Positions 1 to 6,744 of a stretch of DNA of 20,930 bases are shown piece by piece; position 1 is the stretch's first letter; each line of letters opens with the position of its first letter. The notes under the pieces were generated by a model, which made no database searches, was not told where the DNA came from, and saw only the letters and a list, made by a program, of their open reading frames with translations. The DNA lies in NCBI GenBank assembly GCA_013812985.1, contig JACCSN010000215.1:1-20930 (forward strand), in the 5' to 3' direction. The translations under genes and the position numbers were made by a program. Origin of the DNA: Hyphomicrobiales bacterium. Its GTDB lineage: Bacteria > Pseudomonadota > Alphaproteobacteria > Rhizobiales > Afifellaceae.

Positions 1-1
1 G

Positions 2-52
2 AGCAAGGACGTGATAAAGCTCACCTCCTGGCGCCATCCCCGCGACGGCTGA
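2..52 (+). CDS. possible C-terminal end of an upstream gene (partial)
   Basis: From base 2 one frame reads SKDVIKLTSWRHPRDG and stops at TGA (50-52). Only 16 residues are visible, so no family can be named. The basic, tryptophan-containing tail and the sharp drop in GC just after the stop fit the end of a real plus-strand gene. Another frame stays open from base 1 to about 111, so this reading is not unique. Low confidence. Confidence 0.3.
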   Translation, partial: SKDVIKLTSWRHPRDG

Positions 53-254
53 TCGCTGCGTTTCTAAAGAAGATTTGCAAGCACTGCCGTGTTCGCGACA
101 ATTCTTTTTGAATATTTCTCGCTTTTCGAGCAGATCACATAAAACCAATTCTTCCGCATGCTGGGCGAGGACGATCAAGGCGCTCCTGTTCGACCATTCA
201 CTGGCGCCCGCAGGTGATCAACGCAGCGGTCGGGGTGATTGAGATGATCGGATC
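53..254. other. AT-richer intergenic spacer, no gene recognised
   Basis: Bases of about 60-160 are clearly poorer in GC than the rest of the window, as expected for a promoter-bearing spacer. A weak plus-strand candidate is TTGCAA followed after 16 bases by GACAAT (about 75-102). I see no terminator hairpin with a T-run and no RNA gene. Nothing else can be supported here. Confidence 0.4.
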
Positions 255-524
255 TTGCTGCTCGACACCCTGAATGACGAATTGAGTAAGCTATCGCTGT
301 CGCTTTTTGGTGAGCGCAAGGAAATACGGGATGCCCGTGAGTACCTTCCAGAAGCTTCCTCCAAGCGGGAAAGCGCGCCAGCCCTCCCGGACATGATCGC
401 CTCATACGACCAATTTCTGGCGCATCGCTATGCGAGCGACCTCGCCTACTATGATGAGCTCATTGCATCGCGCTCGCAGCGCCCGGAAAGCGAGCCGGCC
501 GAAGCCCGGTCGCGTGCCGGATAG
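255..524 (+). CDS. small hypothetical protein, 89 aa
   Basis: I do not recognise this protein. From a TTG at 255 it would be an 89-residue, charged, soluble protein with no signal peptide or membrane segment. Its second half contains a helix-like stretch rich in Tyr, Asp and Ala (MIASYDQFLAHRYASDLAYY), which looks more protein-like than typical high-GC shadow translations. No good Shine-Dalgarno sequence precedes the TTG, and an internal ATG at 393 would leave a 44-residue product. A stop lies in frame just upstream (240-242), so the gene cannot begin much earlier. It is followed by the tRNA on the other strand. It may be real but could be spurious. Confidence 0.4.
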   Translation: MLLDTLNDELSKLSLSLFGERKEIRDAREYLPEASSKRESAPALPDMIASYDQFLAHRYASDLAYYDELIASRSQRPESEPAEARSRAG

Positions 525-578
525 AACCGGCGATCCAGCGAAATGCTGGCCGAGGTGGCGCTGAACGTCCGGGAAGAA

Positions 579-655
579 TGGTCGGAGCGAGAGGATTTGA
601 ACCTCCGACCCCCTGCACCCCATGCAGGTGCGCTACCAGGCTGCGCCACGCTCCG
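579..655 (-). tRNA. tRNA-Pro (anticodon GGG)
   Basis: On the minus strand a 77-base cloverleaf runs from 655 to 579. The acceptor stem CGGAGCG pairs with CGCTCCG and is followed by A and an encoded CCA (581-579). The anticodon stem CCTGC/GCAGG closes the seven-base loop ATGGGGT, giving anticodon GGG, which reads the proline codon CCC. The T arm carries GGTTCAAATCC. The sequence closely resembles bacterial tRNA-Pro(GGG) genes, for example E. coli proL from memory. It lies 45 bp downstream of the ligase gene on the same strand and has its own promoter-like sequence. Confidence 0.97.
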
Positions 656-665
656 ACGTGGGTGG

Positions 666-694
666 ACTATAGTTGCCCGACTCCCCTGACGCAA
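666..694 (-). promoter_or_regulatory. candidate sigma-70 promoter of tRNA-Pro
   Basis: On the minus strand TTGCGT (694-689) is followed after exactly 17 bases by TATAGT (671-666). The mature tRNA begins 10 bases further on. Spacing and box quality are good, and the elements fit between the ligase stop codon and the tRNA, so independent transcription of the tRNA is likely. Mapping the 5' end would decide this. Confidence 0.6.
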
Positions 695-700
695 TGCCGA

Positions 701-1969
701 TCAGGCTGCGACGCCGCCGCTCGGGTGGAAGCGTGCAGCCCCGGATTGCTGCTCGACAAGCCGGGTTTGCACGGTCTGCCGGTCCGCCGCGATGGCGCCC
801 CAAAGGAGGCCGAACAACAAATAGACGTGGCGCCAATGGTCGATGTCGATGACGGTCGCCATGACGATATGCCCGGCGAACACGATGTAGGCGGCCTGGG
901 TCGCAACCTGGATCGGCCCGGTGCGGAACATCAGCGGGAACGCGGCCAACAGAGTCCAAACCACAAGGCCCGAGAACGCGACAAACCCAAGCCATCCGTA
1001 GGTGGTTATGGTCTTCAGCCAGATATTGTGCTCGTCCTCGCCGAACATCCTGCCGAATTCCGACGACCCGATGCCGAGCGGATGGTCCAGCATCAAATTG
1101 AACCCGAGCGCGTAGCGCTCGAAGCGCCCGAAACGGCCGCCATCGTACTCCTGGATGATCTGCGCGCGTTGCTGGAAAAGGTCCGCCACAGAGGGCAGCG
1201 AGAGCGCCGCGGCGAGCAATAAAGCGATCAAGGCTAGTCCGACCGCCGCGACGCCCACATAGCGCATTCGCGCCGAAGGGCTGCGTTCCGTCAGGAAGAG
1301 GACGATCCCCATCATCAACGCGGTGAGGACGGCGAGGCCCCACGTCGCGCGCGAGAAGGACAGGAAAATTCCGGCGAAGAGGATGAGCGCCAGCGTCCCG
1401 TTGGCGAGGGCGCCGCCAAGGCGGTGGGTCAGCGCCCGCCGGACCAGGACGATGAACGGGAAGATCAGGAAAGGGCCGAAGACGTTCGGGTCCTGAAAGC
1501 CGCCGGCGGCGCGGCCGAACTTGACGAACATCTCTCCGGTCAGCCCGAAATAGCCGAGGATGCCTAAACCGGCGGTGAGGAGGGCCGAGAAGATCCATGC
1601 GCCGACGATCGTATCAAGCCGGTCCGCGCCCTGGCCGATAAGGGCGGCGTAGAAGCAGGCGCTGAGCGCCAGGAACCCGCTCACCGCCATGTAGATGGGC
1701 TGCTCGTCGAGATCGACCGCCTGCGCGGCGGCGATGACCCCACCGGCCAGGAACAACGTCATCAGGACCACCAGCGGGCTGATCGCGCGCGGCACGCTCA
1801 AGCCGAGGATCATCCAGAGCGGGATGATCGCGGCGAGAAAATACTCATAGGGCGCCGGCTCGACGAAGACGAAGCCGCCCAGGAACACCGCGAACCACAG
1901 GATGGCGTTCGAGAAGCTTCGGGTCGGCAAGCCGGTCGGACGCGCGACCGCGGTCCCGGCGGGGTTCAA
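701..1969 (-). CDS. O-antigen ligase / Wzy-family polysaccharide polymerase
   Basis: This is a 422-residue polytopic inner-membrane protein of the O-antigen ligase/polymerase type (Wzy_C family). About ten to twelve hydrophobic segments span residues 22-395. Family features include GGFQDPNVFGPFL (157-168), SFSRATWG (204-211), the large periplasmic loop before DHPLGIGSSEF (295-305) and EHNIWLKT (313-320). In EPS loci such proteins polymerise or transfer lipid-linked repeat units in the periplasm. I chose the TTG at 1969. It overlaps the TGA of the preceding gene as TTGA, and GGAG lies 8 bases upstream. The frame could be extended to a GTG at 2113, but that would lie wholly inside the preceding gene. 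Polymerase versus ligase role cannot be told from sequence alone. Confidence 0.9.
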   Translation of the reverse strand: MNPAGTAVARPTGLPTRSFSNAILWFAVFLGGFVFVEPAPYEYFLAAIIPLWMILGLSVPRAISPLVVLMTLFLAGGVIAAAQAVDLDEQPIYMAVSGFLALSACFYAALIGQGADRLDTIVGAWIFSALLTAGLGILGYFGLTGEMFVKFGRAAGGFQDPNVFGPFLIFPFIVLVRRALTHRLGGALANGTLALILFAGIFLSFSRATWGLAVLTALMMGIVLFLTERSPSARMRYVGVAAVGLALIALLLAAALSLPSVADLFQQRAQIIQEYDGGRFGRFERYALGFNLMLDHPLGIGSSEFGRMFGEDEHNIWLKTITTYGWLGFVAFSGLVVWTLLAAFPLMFRTGPIQVATQAAYIVFAGHIVMATVIDIDHWRHVYLLFGLLWGAIAADRQTVQTRLVEQQSGAARFHPSGGVAA

Positions 1970-3528
1970 TAGGCGTTCTCCGTATTGAGCAGACGGACGG
2001 GTGTCAGGATCAGGATGTAGAGGTCGAGGAGCACGGACCAGTTCTCGATGTAGAAGAGATCGTGCTCGACCCGGCGCTCCAGCTTCTCCTGCGTGTCGGT
2101 TTCGCCGCGCCACCCGTTCACCTGGGCCCAGCCGGTTATACCGGGCTTCACCCGGTGACGGGCGAAATAGCCGTCCACCACCTGCTCATAGAGGCGGTCG
2201 GCGGCCTTTGCCTGGATGGCATGCGGCCGCGGGCCGACGAGCGACAGATCGCCCCGGACCGCGACGTTGATCAGCTGCGGCAGCTCGTCGAGGCTGGTCT
2301 TGCGGATGAAGCGGCCGACGCGGGTGATGCGGGAATCGCCGCGCGTCACCAGCTTGGCCGCGTTGGCGTCCGTCTGGTTCACATGCATCGACCGGAACTT
2401 GAAGACCTCGATCAGCTCGTTGTTGAAGCCGTAGCGCTTCTGCCGGAACAGGACGGGGCCGGGGCTGTCGAGCTTGATGGCGGCCACCACCGCGAGCATC
2501 AGAGGAACCGCCGCGACAAGCAGCAGCGCGCCGGCGATGCGGTCGAACGCCGCCTTCACCACATAGTCCCAATCGGCGATCGGCTTGTCGAACAGGTCCA
2601 GGAACGGCACCGAGCCGACATACGAATAGGAGCGTGGCCGGAAGCGCAGCTTGCTGGACCGGGCGGAAAGCCGGATGTCGACCGGCAGCACCCAGAGCTT
2701 CTTCAGAAGGCCTACGAGGCGCTGCTCGGCCGCCATCGGCAGCGCGACGATGAGCATGTCGATCTCCGCCTGACGGCCGAATTCCAGCAGCTCGTCGATA
2801 CGCCCGAGCCGCGGCAGCCCCTCGTTCAGAGCCGGGACGCGTGCGTCCTCGCGGTCGTCGAAGACGCCGCAGATGCGGATGTCGTTGGCCGGCTCCTGCC
2901 GCAGGGCATGGATCAGCTCGACCGCTTCCGGGCCGCCGCCGACGAGCACCGCGCGCCGCTCCAGGACCCCCGCCGCGGTCCACCCGGCGACCAGCCGGCT
3001 GACGATGACCCTGAGCACGATGATGGCGAAAAGGCCGGACATGAACCAGCTGGCCAGCCAGACGCGCGAGAAGTCCTCGCTCATCTTGAGGAAGAAGAGC
3101 ACCAGCGTGAAAGAGCTGAAGATCGCAGTCCACGCGCCGATGACGCGGCCGAGATCGAAAACGAAGCGCCGGTATGCGCCAACCGTATAGCCGCTGAAGC
3201 CGCCGATCAGGATTGTCGTGGCCAGGGGGAGGACAAGCGAGGCGAGAACATATCTGACGCCGATCGTCTCGGCCGGCGCGACATAGAGCCAAAGTATGAC
3301 GGCGCTGACCGTGGCGAGACAGCTGAAATCCGCCAGCCGCGCAAAGGCGGACAGGACGCCAGGGGTGATGAAGCGTCGCCGCAACGTGGCGGCGATCTGC
3401 GCGGCGCCGATGTTCAGCGGCGTTCGCGCTCCGAAAATCACCGGAGACATGGGGGATAGGCTCGATTCCGCAGCCGAGAAGACGCGGTCGCTCTCCATGA
3501 CGCTCATAGCCTTGTGTCCGCCTGCCAT
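1966..3528 (-). CDS. undecaprenyl-phosphate sugar phosphotransferase (GumD/WcaJ type)
   Basis: Priming enzyme that moves a sugar-1-phosphate from a UDP-sugar, probably glucose, to undecaprenyl phosphate at the inner membrane. The product is about 520 residues. Several membrane segments lie between residues 65 and 180, a nucleotide-binding-like middle domain starts at RRAVLVGGGPEAVELI (191-206), and a C-terminal bacterial sugar transferase domain spans about 324-515. Diagnostic motifs are FRQKRYGFN, FKFRSMHV (377-383), TSLDELPQLINV, DLSLVGPRPHA (427-437) and VKPGITGWAQVNGWRGET (460-477). It is the long, two-domain form rather than the short WbaP/ExoY core. Starts are ambiguous: TTG 3567, ATG 3528, 3507 or 3498. 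I used 3528 and the catalytic domain is unaffected. It follows the export gene and is coupled to the ligase by a 4-bp overlap. Confidence 0.92.
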   Translation of the reverse strand: MAGGHKAMSVMESDRVFSAAESSLSPMSPVIFGARTPLNIGAAQIAATLRRRFITPGVLSAFARLADFSCLATVSAVILWLYVAPAETIGVRYVLASLVLPLATTILIGGFSGYTVGAYRRFVFDLGRVIGAWTAIFSSFTLVLFFLKMSEDFSRVWLASWFMSGLFAIIVLRVIVSRLVAGWTAAGVLERRAVLVGGGPEAVELIHALRQEPANDIRICGVFDDREDARVPALNEGLPRLGRIDELLEFGRQAEIDMLIVALPMAAEQRLVGLLKKLWVLPVDIRLSARSSKLRFRPRSYSYVGSVPFLDLFDKPIADWDYVVKAAFDRIAGALLLVAAVPLMLAVVAAIKLDSPGPVLFRQKRYGFNNELIEVFKFRSMHVNQTDANAAKLVTRGDSRITRVGRFIRKTSLDELPQLINVAVRGDLSLVGPRPHAIQAKAADRLYEQVVDGYFARHRVKPGITGWAQVNGWRGETDTQEKLERRVEHDLFYIENWSVLLDLYILILTPVRLLNTENAY

Positions 3529-3612
3529 CTCTGATCCATGAGTGACGCGGGCGGGCGGCGGAATCAATTTAATCCAAACCGTAAGGTTACCGTGGAAGCC
3601 GCCGGAGAAGGC

Positions 3613-4176
3613 CTAGAACAGCCGCTCATAGACATAGATCGTATCGCCGGGGCGGATCGGCTCGGTGACGGCGATACGGCCTTCGTAGAGCTTCTCGTCG
3701 ATCGTCCGGCTCACTCGGACGACCCGCAGATTGGCGCGGTCCGTGAAGCCGCCGGCTACGGCGATCGCAGTCTCGGCCGTCATGCCGGGAACATAGGTGT
3801 ATTGGCCGGGGTTGCCGACCTCGCCGAGGGCGAAGAATGGTCGGTAGGCGGCCACCTCCACCGACACGTTCGGGTCGCGCAGGTAGGCGGCGCCCAATCT
3901 GCCGGCGATCCGTCCGGCGATTTCCTCGGTCGTGGAGCCGCGAACCGCCACGTCGCCGATGAGCGGCATGGAAATGTAGCCGGATTGGTTGATGCTGTAG
4001 AGGTTCGTGAGGCTCGCCTGCTCGAACACCACGACGCGCAGCTGATCGCCGGTGTCCAGCCGGTAGGGTCCCTCGATCATCGCCGACGCGACCGGGAGCG
4101 GCGGCCGCTCGCATCCGCCCAGGCCGGCGCCGGCCAGAGCCGCGACGACGACAGCAAGGACGCGAAATCGAATCAT
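3613..4176 (-). CDS. polysaccharide export lipoprotein (Wza/GumB family)
   Basis: Outer-membrane polysaccharide export protein of 187 residues. A signal peptide ends in a lipobox LGGC with Cys22 as the lipidated residue. The Poly_export domain follows (YRLDTGDQLRVVVFEQ at 38-53, then YSINQSGYISMPLIGDV), with a single SLBB-like segment (FFALGEVGNPGQYTYVPG) and an end typical of the family (IRPGDTIYVYERLF). The length is close to GumB-type proteins (about 210 residues) and half that of Wza (about 380), so the extra C-terminal barrel region of Wza is absent. GGGAAAG stands a few bases before the ATG. It is the first gene of the minus-strand EPS operon and would work with the divergent co-polymerase as the envelope-spanning export path. 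Confidence 0.92.
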   Translation of the reverse strand: MIRFRVLAVVVAALAGAGLGGCERPPLPVASAMIEGPYRLDTGDQLRVVVFEQASLTNLYSINQSGYISMPLIGDVAVRGSTTEEIAGRIAGRLGAAYLRDPNVSVEVAAYRPFFALGEVGNPGQYTYVPGMTAETAIAVAGGFTDRANLRVVRVSRTIDEKLYEGRIAVTEPIRPGDTIYVYERLF

Positions 4177-4198
4177 GTACTTTCCCGCTGGCGAGGAC

Positions 4199-4213
4199 GC
4201 CTGATTTGCAGGC
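4199..4213. repeat. short inverted repeat before the export gene
   Basis: GCCTG-ATTTG-CAGGC is a perfect 5-bp inverted repeat with a 5-base loop, 23 bp upstream of the export gene ATG. In the minus-strand transcript it would form a small leader hairpin, or it may be an operator. The stem is short, so chance is possible. Confidence 0.35.
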
Positions 4214-4232
4214 TCAAATTGCCGTCTTATGG

Positions 4233-4248
4233 TTAACGCTCCGCTAAT
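4233..4248 (+). promoter_or_regulatory. CtrA-like binding site A
   Basis: TTAAC-GCTCCG-CTAAT matches the alphaproteobacterial CtrA consensus TTAAC-N6-TTAAC at 8 of 10 fixed positions with the correct 6-base spacer. It lies in the divergent EPS promoter, 40 bp from a second, better copy. Binding is inferred from the motif only. Confidence 0.45.
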
Positions 4249-4272
4249 CCTGATCGCGGATAGTTCTTGTTC

Positions 4273-4288
4273 TTAACGCCCTCCTAAC
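4273..4288 (+). promoter_or_regulatory. CtrA-like binding site B
   Basis: TTAAC-GCCCTC-CTAAC matches the CtrA consensus TTAAC-N6-TTAAC at 9 of 10 fixed positions. It starts exactly 40 bp after site A, and the 22 bases from each TTAAC share 17 identities, so the pair looks like a duplicated operator. It lies 43 bp before the co-polymerase ATG. Binding is inferred from the motif only. Confidence 0.5.
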
Positions 4289-4330
4289 CATGATTCGGTG
4301 AGGGTGCCGCGGAGAGATGGAGCAGCCGCG

Positions 4331-5422
4331 ATGGCGCAGATTCGTGAAACCGAGCTCGATGTCGGCGCCTTGGCCAGAGCACTGTGGCGGCGGGCGTGGC
4401 TGCTCGTGCTGCTGGCGGGCCTGGCCGCGGCCGGAACTTACTACGCGCTAGGCTTCGTGGAACCGCTCTATACCGCCGACACCAGCATCCTGATCGAGCA
4501 GCGCGAATCGCCGCTGACGCGCCCGCGTGAGGATGGGCAGAACACCACGACCGTTTTTGACGAGTCCGCGATCCAGAGCCAGGTCGAGGTGTTGCGGTCG
4601 CGCGAAATCGCCGAGGCCGTCATCGACCGGCTGGACCTGACCCGGCGGCCGCAATTCGACCCGGCGACTGCGCCCTCGCTGATCGGCTCCTTAAGCGTGC
4701 TGCTCGGCATCGAGAAACATCCGGTCGAAGCGACGATACGCCAGCGCGTGATGGACAGCTATTTCGAGCGCCTCACGGTCTACCCGGTGCAAAAATCACG
4801 CGTGATCACCGTGGAATTCTCCGCGCCCACCGCCGCGCTGGCCGCCGAGGTCGCGAACGCGGTGGCCGAAGCTTTCGCCGATTTGCAACAGGACGCCAAA
4901 CGCGAATCCGCCGTGGCGGCGACGTCCTGGCTGGAGCAGGAAATCGATCGCTTGCGTGAACGCGTGGCGGAATCGGAACAGGAGGTCGCCGATTACCGCG
5001 CCAACAACGAACTTTTCGACGTCGACAGCCAGTCCGGGAGCCTGTCGACGCAGCAGCTCGGCGACCTCAATGCGGAACTCGCGCGCGCCAGGGCCGCACG
5101 CGCCGAAGCCGAGGCCCGCGCCCAGCTGGTGGAGCAGGTGCTTGCCGAGGGAGGCTCGCTGGAGACCTCTCAGGAGGTTCTCGATTCGGCGCTGATCCAG
5201 AGGCTGCAGGAGCGTCAGGTCGCGCTTGGCGCGCAAATCGCCGAGCTGTCGACGACGCTGCTGCCGGCGCATCCGCGCATTCGCGCCCTCCAGGGGCAGC
5301 TCGCCGATCTGGAAGGGCAGATCCGCCAGGAAGGCCGCAAGGTCCAGACGTCGCTCAACACGGCGGCCAGGGTCGCGGCGGCGCGCGAGCAGTCCCTGCT
5401 GGCGAGCCTGGATGACGCCTAG
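4331..5422 (+). CDS. Wzz/GumC-like EPS co-polymerase, N-terminal part (ends at in-frame TAG)
   Basis: Polysaccharide co-polymerase that sets chain length and links the inner membrane to the export lipoprotein. The visible product is 363 residues: a cytoplasmic start, membrane segment 22-42, a Wzz domain just after it (YTADTSILIEQRE, 47-59), and a long periplasmic coiled coil of about 195-360 with the conserved LPAHPRIRALQGQL (311-324). I chose the ATG at 4331 because GGAG stands 8 bases upstream; an in-frame GTG at 4298 is less likely. The frame ends at TAG (5420-5422) in the middle of the coiled coil, but the same frame continues without any gap into the rest of the protein. As it stands this half lacks the second membrane segment. 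It is a nonsense-interrupted gene, a sequencing error, or a readthrough case. Confidence 0.8.
   Translation: MAQIRETELDVGALARALWRRAWLLVLLAGLAAAGTYYALGFVEPLYTADTSILIEQRESPLTRPREDGQNTTTVFDESAIQSQVEVLRSREIAEAVIDRLDLTRRPQFDPATAPSLIGSLSVLLGIEKHPVEATIRQRVMDSYFERLTVYPVQKSRVITVEFSAPTAALAAEVANAVAEAFADLQQDAKRESAVAATSWLEQEIDRLRERVAESEQEVADYRANNELFDVDSQSGSLSTQQLGDLNAELARARAARAEAEARAQLVEQVLAEGGSLETSQEVLDSALIQRLQERQVALGAQIAELSTTLLPAHPRIRALQGQLADLEGQIRQEGRKVQTSLNTAARVAAAREQSLLASLDDA
5420..5422 (+). other. in-frame amber codon splitting the co-polymerase gene
   Basis: TAG is codon 364 of a frame that is otherwise open from 4331 to 6730 (800 codons including the final stop). The flanking residues (SLLASLDDA before, VEVSRSGGEEIELRALEREA after) join as one continuous coiled coil as in GumC-type proteins, so no insertion or frameshift is needed to explain it. 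One substitution from CAG (Gln) or AAG (Lys) would create it. A GTG codon follows at once (5423), which could allow reinitiation. Confidence 0.85.
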
Positions 5423-6730
5423 GTGGAGGTGTCGCGCTCCGGCGGCGAAGAGATCGAGCTGCGCGCATTGGAGCGGGAGGCCGCCGCCCAGCGCGGCCTC
5501 CTGGAATCGCTGCTGGCCCGCTATCGCGAGGCGCTGGCGCGCACCGATGCCGACTACCTGCCGGCCGACGCCCGCATCATCTCGCGGGCGGTGGCGCCGG
5601 GCGAGGCCTCGTTCCCGAAACGGACGATGATGGCGACGGCCGCCGGCCTCGCCACGTTCCTGATAGCCTCTGCAATCCTGATGCTGCGGCAATTCACATC
5701 CGGCCGTGCGTTCCGTGTGATCGACTATGGGATGATGGGGGCGCCCGGGAGATGGCGCGAACCAGGGAGCGCCGCCCTGATGCCGGTCGCCTATTCCGCG
5801 CCGGAGCAGGCGTTTCGCCGCTCCCCGAAGGCTGCCGCGGTATCGAGGCGGGACTTCACGGTTCGCGACCGGACGGCGGAAGAGGCGGATGTGGTTATTG
5901 TGCCGCCTGCGCCGGCTCGGGCTTTGCATCCGGCCCCGGTTTCCATCGACCAGAGCCCGGCGCCTGATGCGACGGCCGAAACTGCCAGTGCGCCGGAGGA
6001 GGCTCCTGCTCTGGCGGACGCGCCCGCGGTCCTGACAGCCGCGACGGCGCCGGTGGACGCGCCTGCTCTGTCGGACGCCGCTCCGGCGGCGATAGCGGCC
6101 GCGGCGCTGGCGTCTGTCGCCAGCACCCCAGCCGGGGCCGACCAGCCGAATGCCGACCGGCCGGATACGGCGGAGCTTTCCGATGCTTTTGGCGATGACG
6201 GCGTTCGCGTCGCGGTGGTCGCCGGCGTGACAGGGGAGCAGGGGGCAGGGAAGATCGCCTTCGCCGCCGGCCGCCGGGCCGCCGACGCTCACCGGCTTGT
6301 CCTTCTGGATCTTGGAGCGACGCCGTCCGACGCGCTTGGCGGATACGAGCAGCCCGGTCTGGGCAACCTCCTCGCCGGCGACGCCGCCTTTGGCGAGGTC
6401 ATCCAGCGTGACGAGGAGTCGCGGGTGCATTTTATCCCGATGGGCGCGGCGGGGAAGAACGTGTCGCCGCACAGGCTGCGGGCCGTCATCGGCGCCCTCA
6501 CTCGCACCTACGACAAGGTCATCCTGGTCGCCAACTCGATGCAGGATTGGCCAGCCGAGCTACAGCCCGACCTGGCCGCCATCATCTGCCCGCCGGACGC
6601 CACGGAACAAGCGCGTAGCGAGGCGCTGGCGGCCGTGCTCGCCCGCGGGGCGGGACGCGCGCTGGTCGTGCGCTTCGGGGGCGAGCCGGCCGATGCGGAT
6701 CGACCCCAACAAACGAGCGAGGCGGCCTGA
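5423..6730 (+). CDS. EPS co-polymerase, C-terminal part with degenerate BY-kinase-like domain
   Basis: This 435-codon continuation of the co-polymerase is in the same frame as the preceding part. It holds the end of the coiled coil (residues 1-40), the conserved ADARIISRAVAPGEASFPKR segment before the membrane (48-67), the second membrane segment (about 69-90), an Ala/Pro-rich linker (about 155-250) and a P-loop-like domain (about 260-420). The kinase motifs are eroded. Walker A reads GEQGAGKI without Ser/Thr after Lys, Walker A' keeps one Asp (VLLDLGATPSD), Walker B reads KVILVANSM without Asp, and there is no C-terminal Tyr cluster. It is therefore probably a structural or regulatory pseudokinase. 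No strong ribosome site precedes the GTG at 5423. It would normally be part of the preceding protein. Confidence 0.72.
   Translation: MEVSRSGGEEIELRALEREAAAQRGLLESLLARYREALARTDADYLPADARIISRAVAPGEASFPKRTMMATAAGLATFLIASAILMLRQFTSGRAFRVIDYGMMGAPGRWREPGSAALMPVAYSAPEQAFRRSPKAAAVSRRDFTVRDRTAEEADVVIVPPAPARALHPAPVSIDQSPAPDATAETASAPEEAPALADAPAVLTAATAPVDAPALSDAAPAAIAAAALASVASTPAGADQPNADRPDTAELSDAFGDDGVRVAVVAGVTGEQGAGKIAFAAGRRAADAHRLVLLDLGATPSDALGGYEQPGLGNLLAGDAAFGEVIQRDEESRVHFIPMGAAGKNVSPHRLRAVIGALTRTYDKVILVANSMQDWPAELQPDLAAIICPPDATEQARSEALAAVLARGAGRALVVRFGGEPADADRPQQTSEAA
6005..6078 (+). repeat. 17-bp direct repeat in the Ala/Pro linker
   Basis: CCTGCTCTGGCGGACGC (6005-6021) recurs with one mismatch at 6062-6078, 57 bp (19 codons) apart and in the same frame. 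Both copies encode PALADA/PALSDA-like segments. It suggests the low-complexity linker grew by local duplication. Confidence 0.55.
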
Positions 6731-6744
6731 GCCGCGTCGCCATC

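Larger units (their letters stand above)
4177..4330. promoter_or_regulatory. divergent EPS promoter region
   Basis: The spacer separates the minus-strand export operon from the plus-strand co-polymerase and must hold both promoters. It is richer in A and T than its surroundings. It contains two CtrA-like sites and an inverted repeat, listed separately. Core -35/-10 boxes are not clear. A weak plus-strand pair is TTGCAG and TATGGT 16 bases apart (around 4206-4233). A good ribosome site (GGAG, 8 bases before the ATG at 4331) lies at its plus-strand end. Confidence 0.6.

Noticed and set aside
579..655. tRNA-Pro as an integration site for a mobile element
   Set aside because: No integrase, no repeat of the tRNA 3' end elsewhere in the window, and no foreign-looking genes beside it.
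2062..3459. Plus-strand frame of about 465 codons across the sugar phosphotransferase
   Set aside because: The minus-strand gene has clear sugar-transferase motifs; the plus-strand translation is Asp/Arg-rich noise.
5405..5430. Programmed frameshift or intron at the co-polymerase break
   Set aside because: Both halves are in the same frame and separated only by the TAG, so no frame change or insertion is needed.
4796..6472. Long open frame antisense to the co-polymerase
   Set aside because: Covers both halves of a recognised gene and reads as low-complexity Arg/Gly-rich sequence. It is a shadow.
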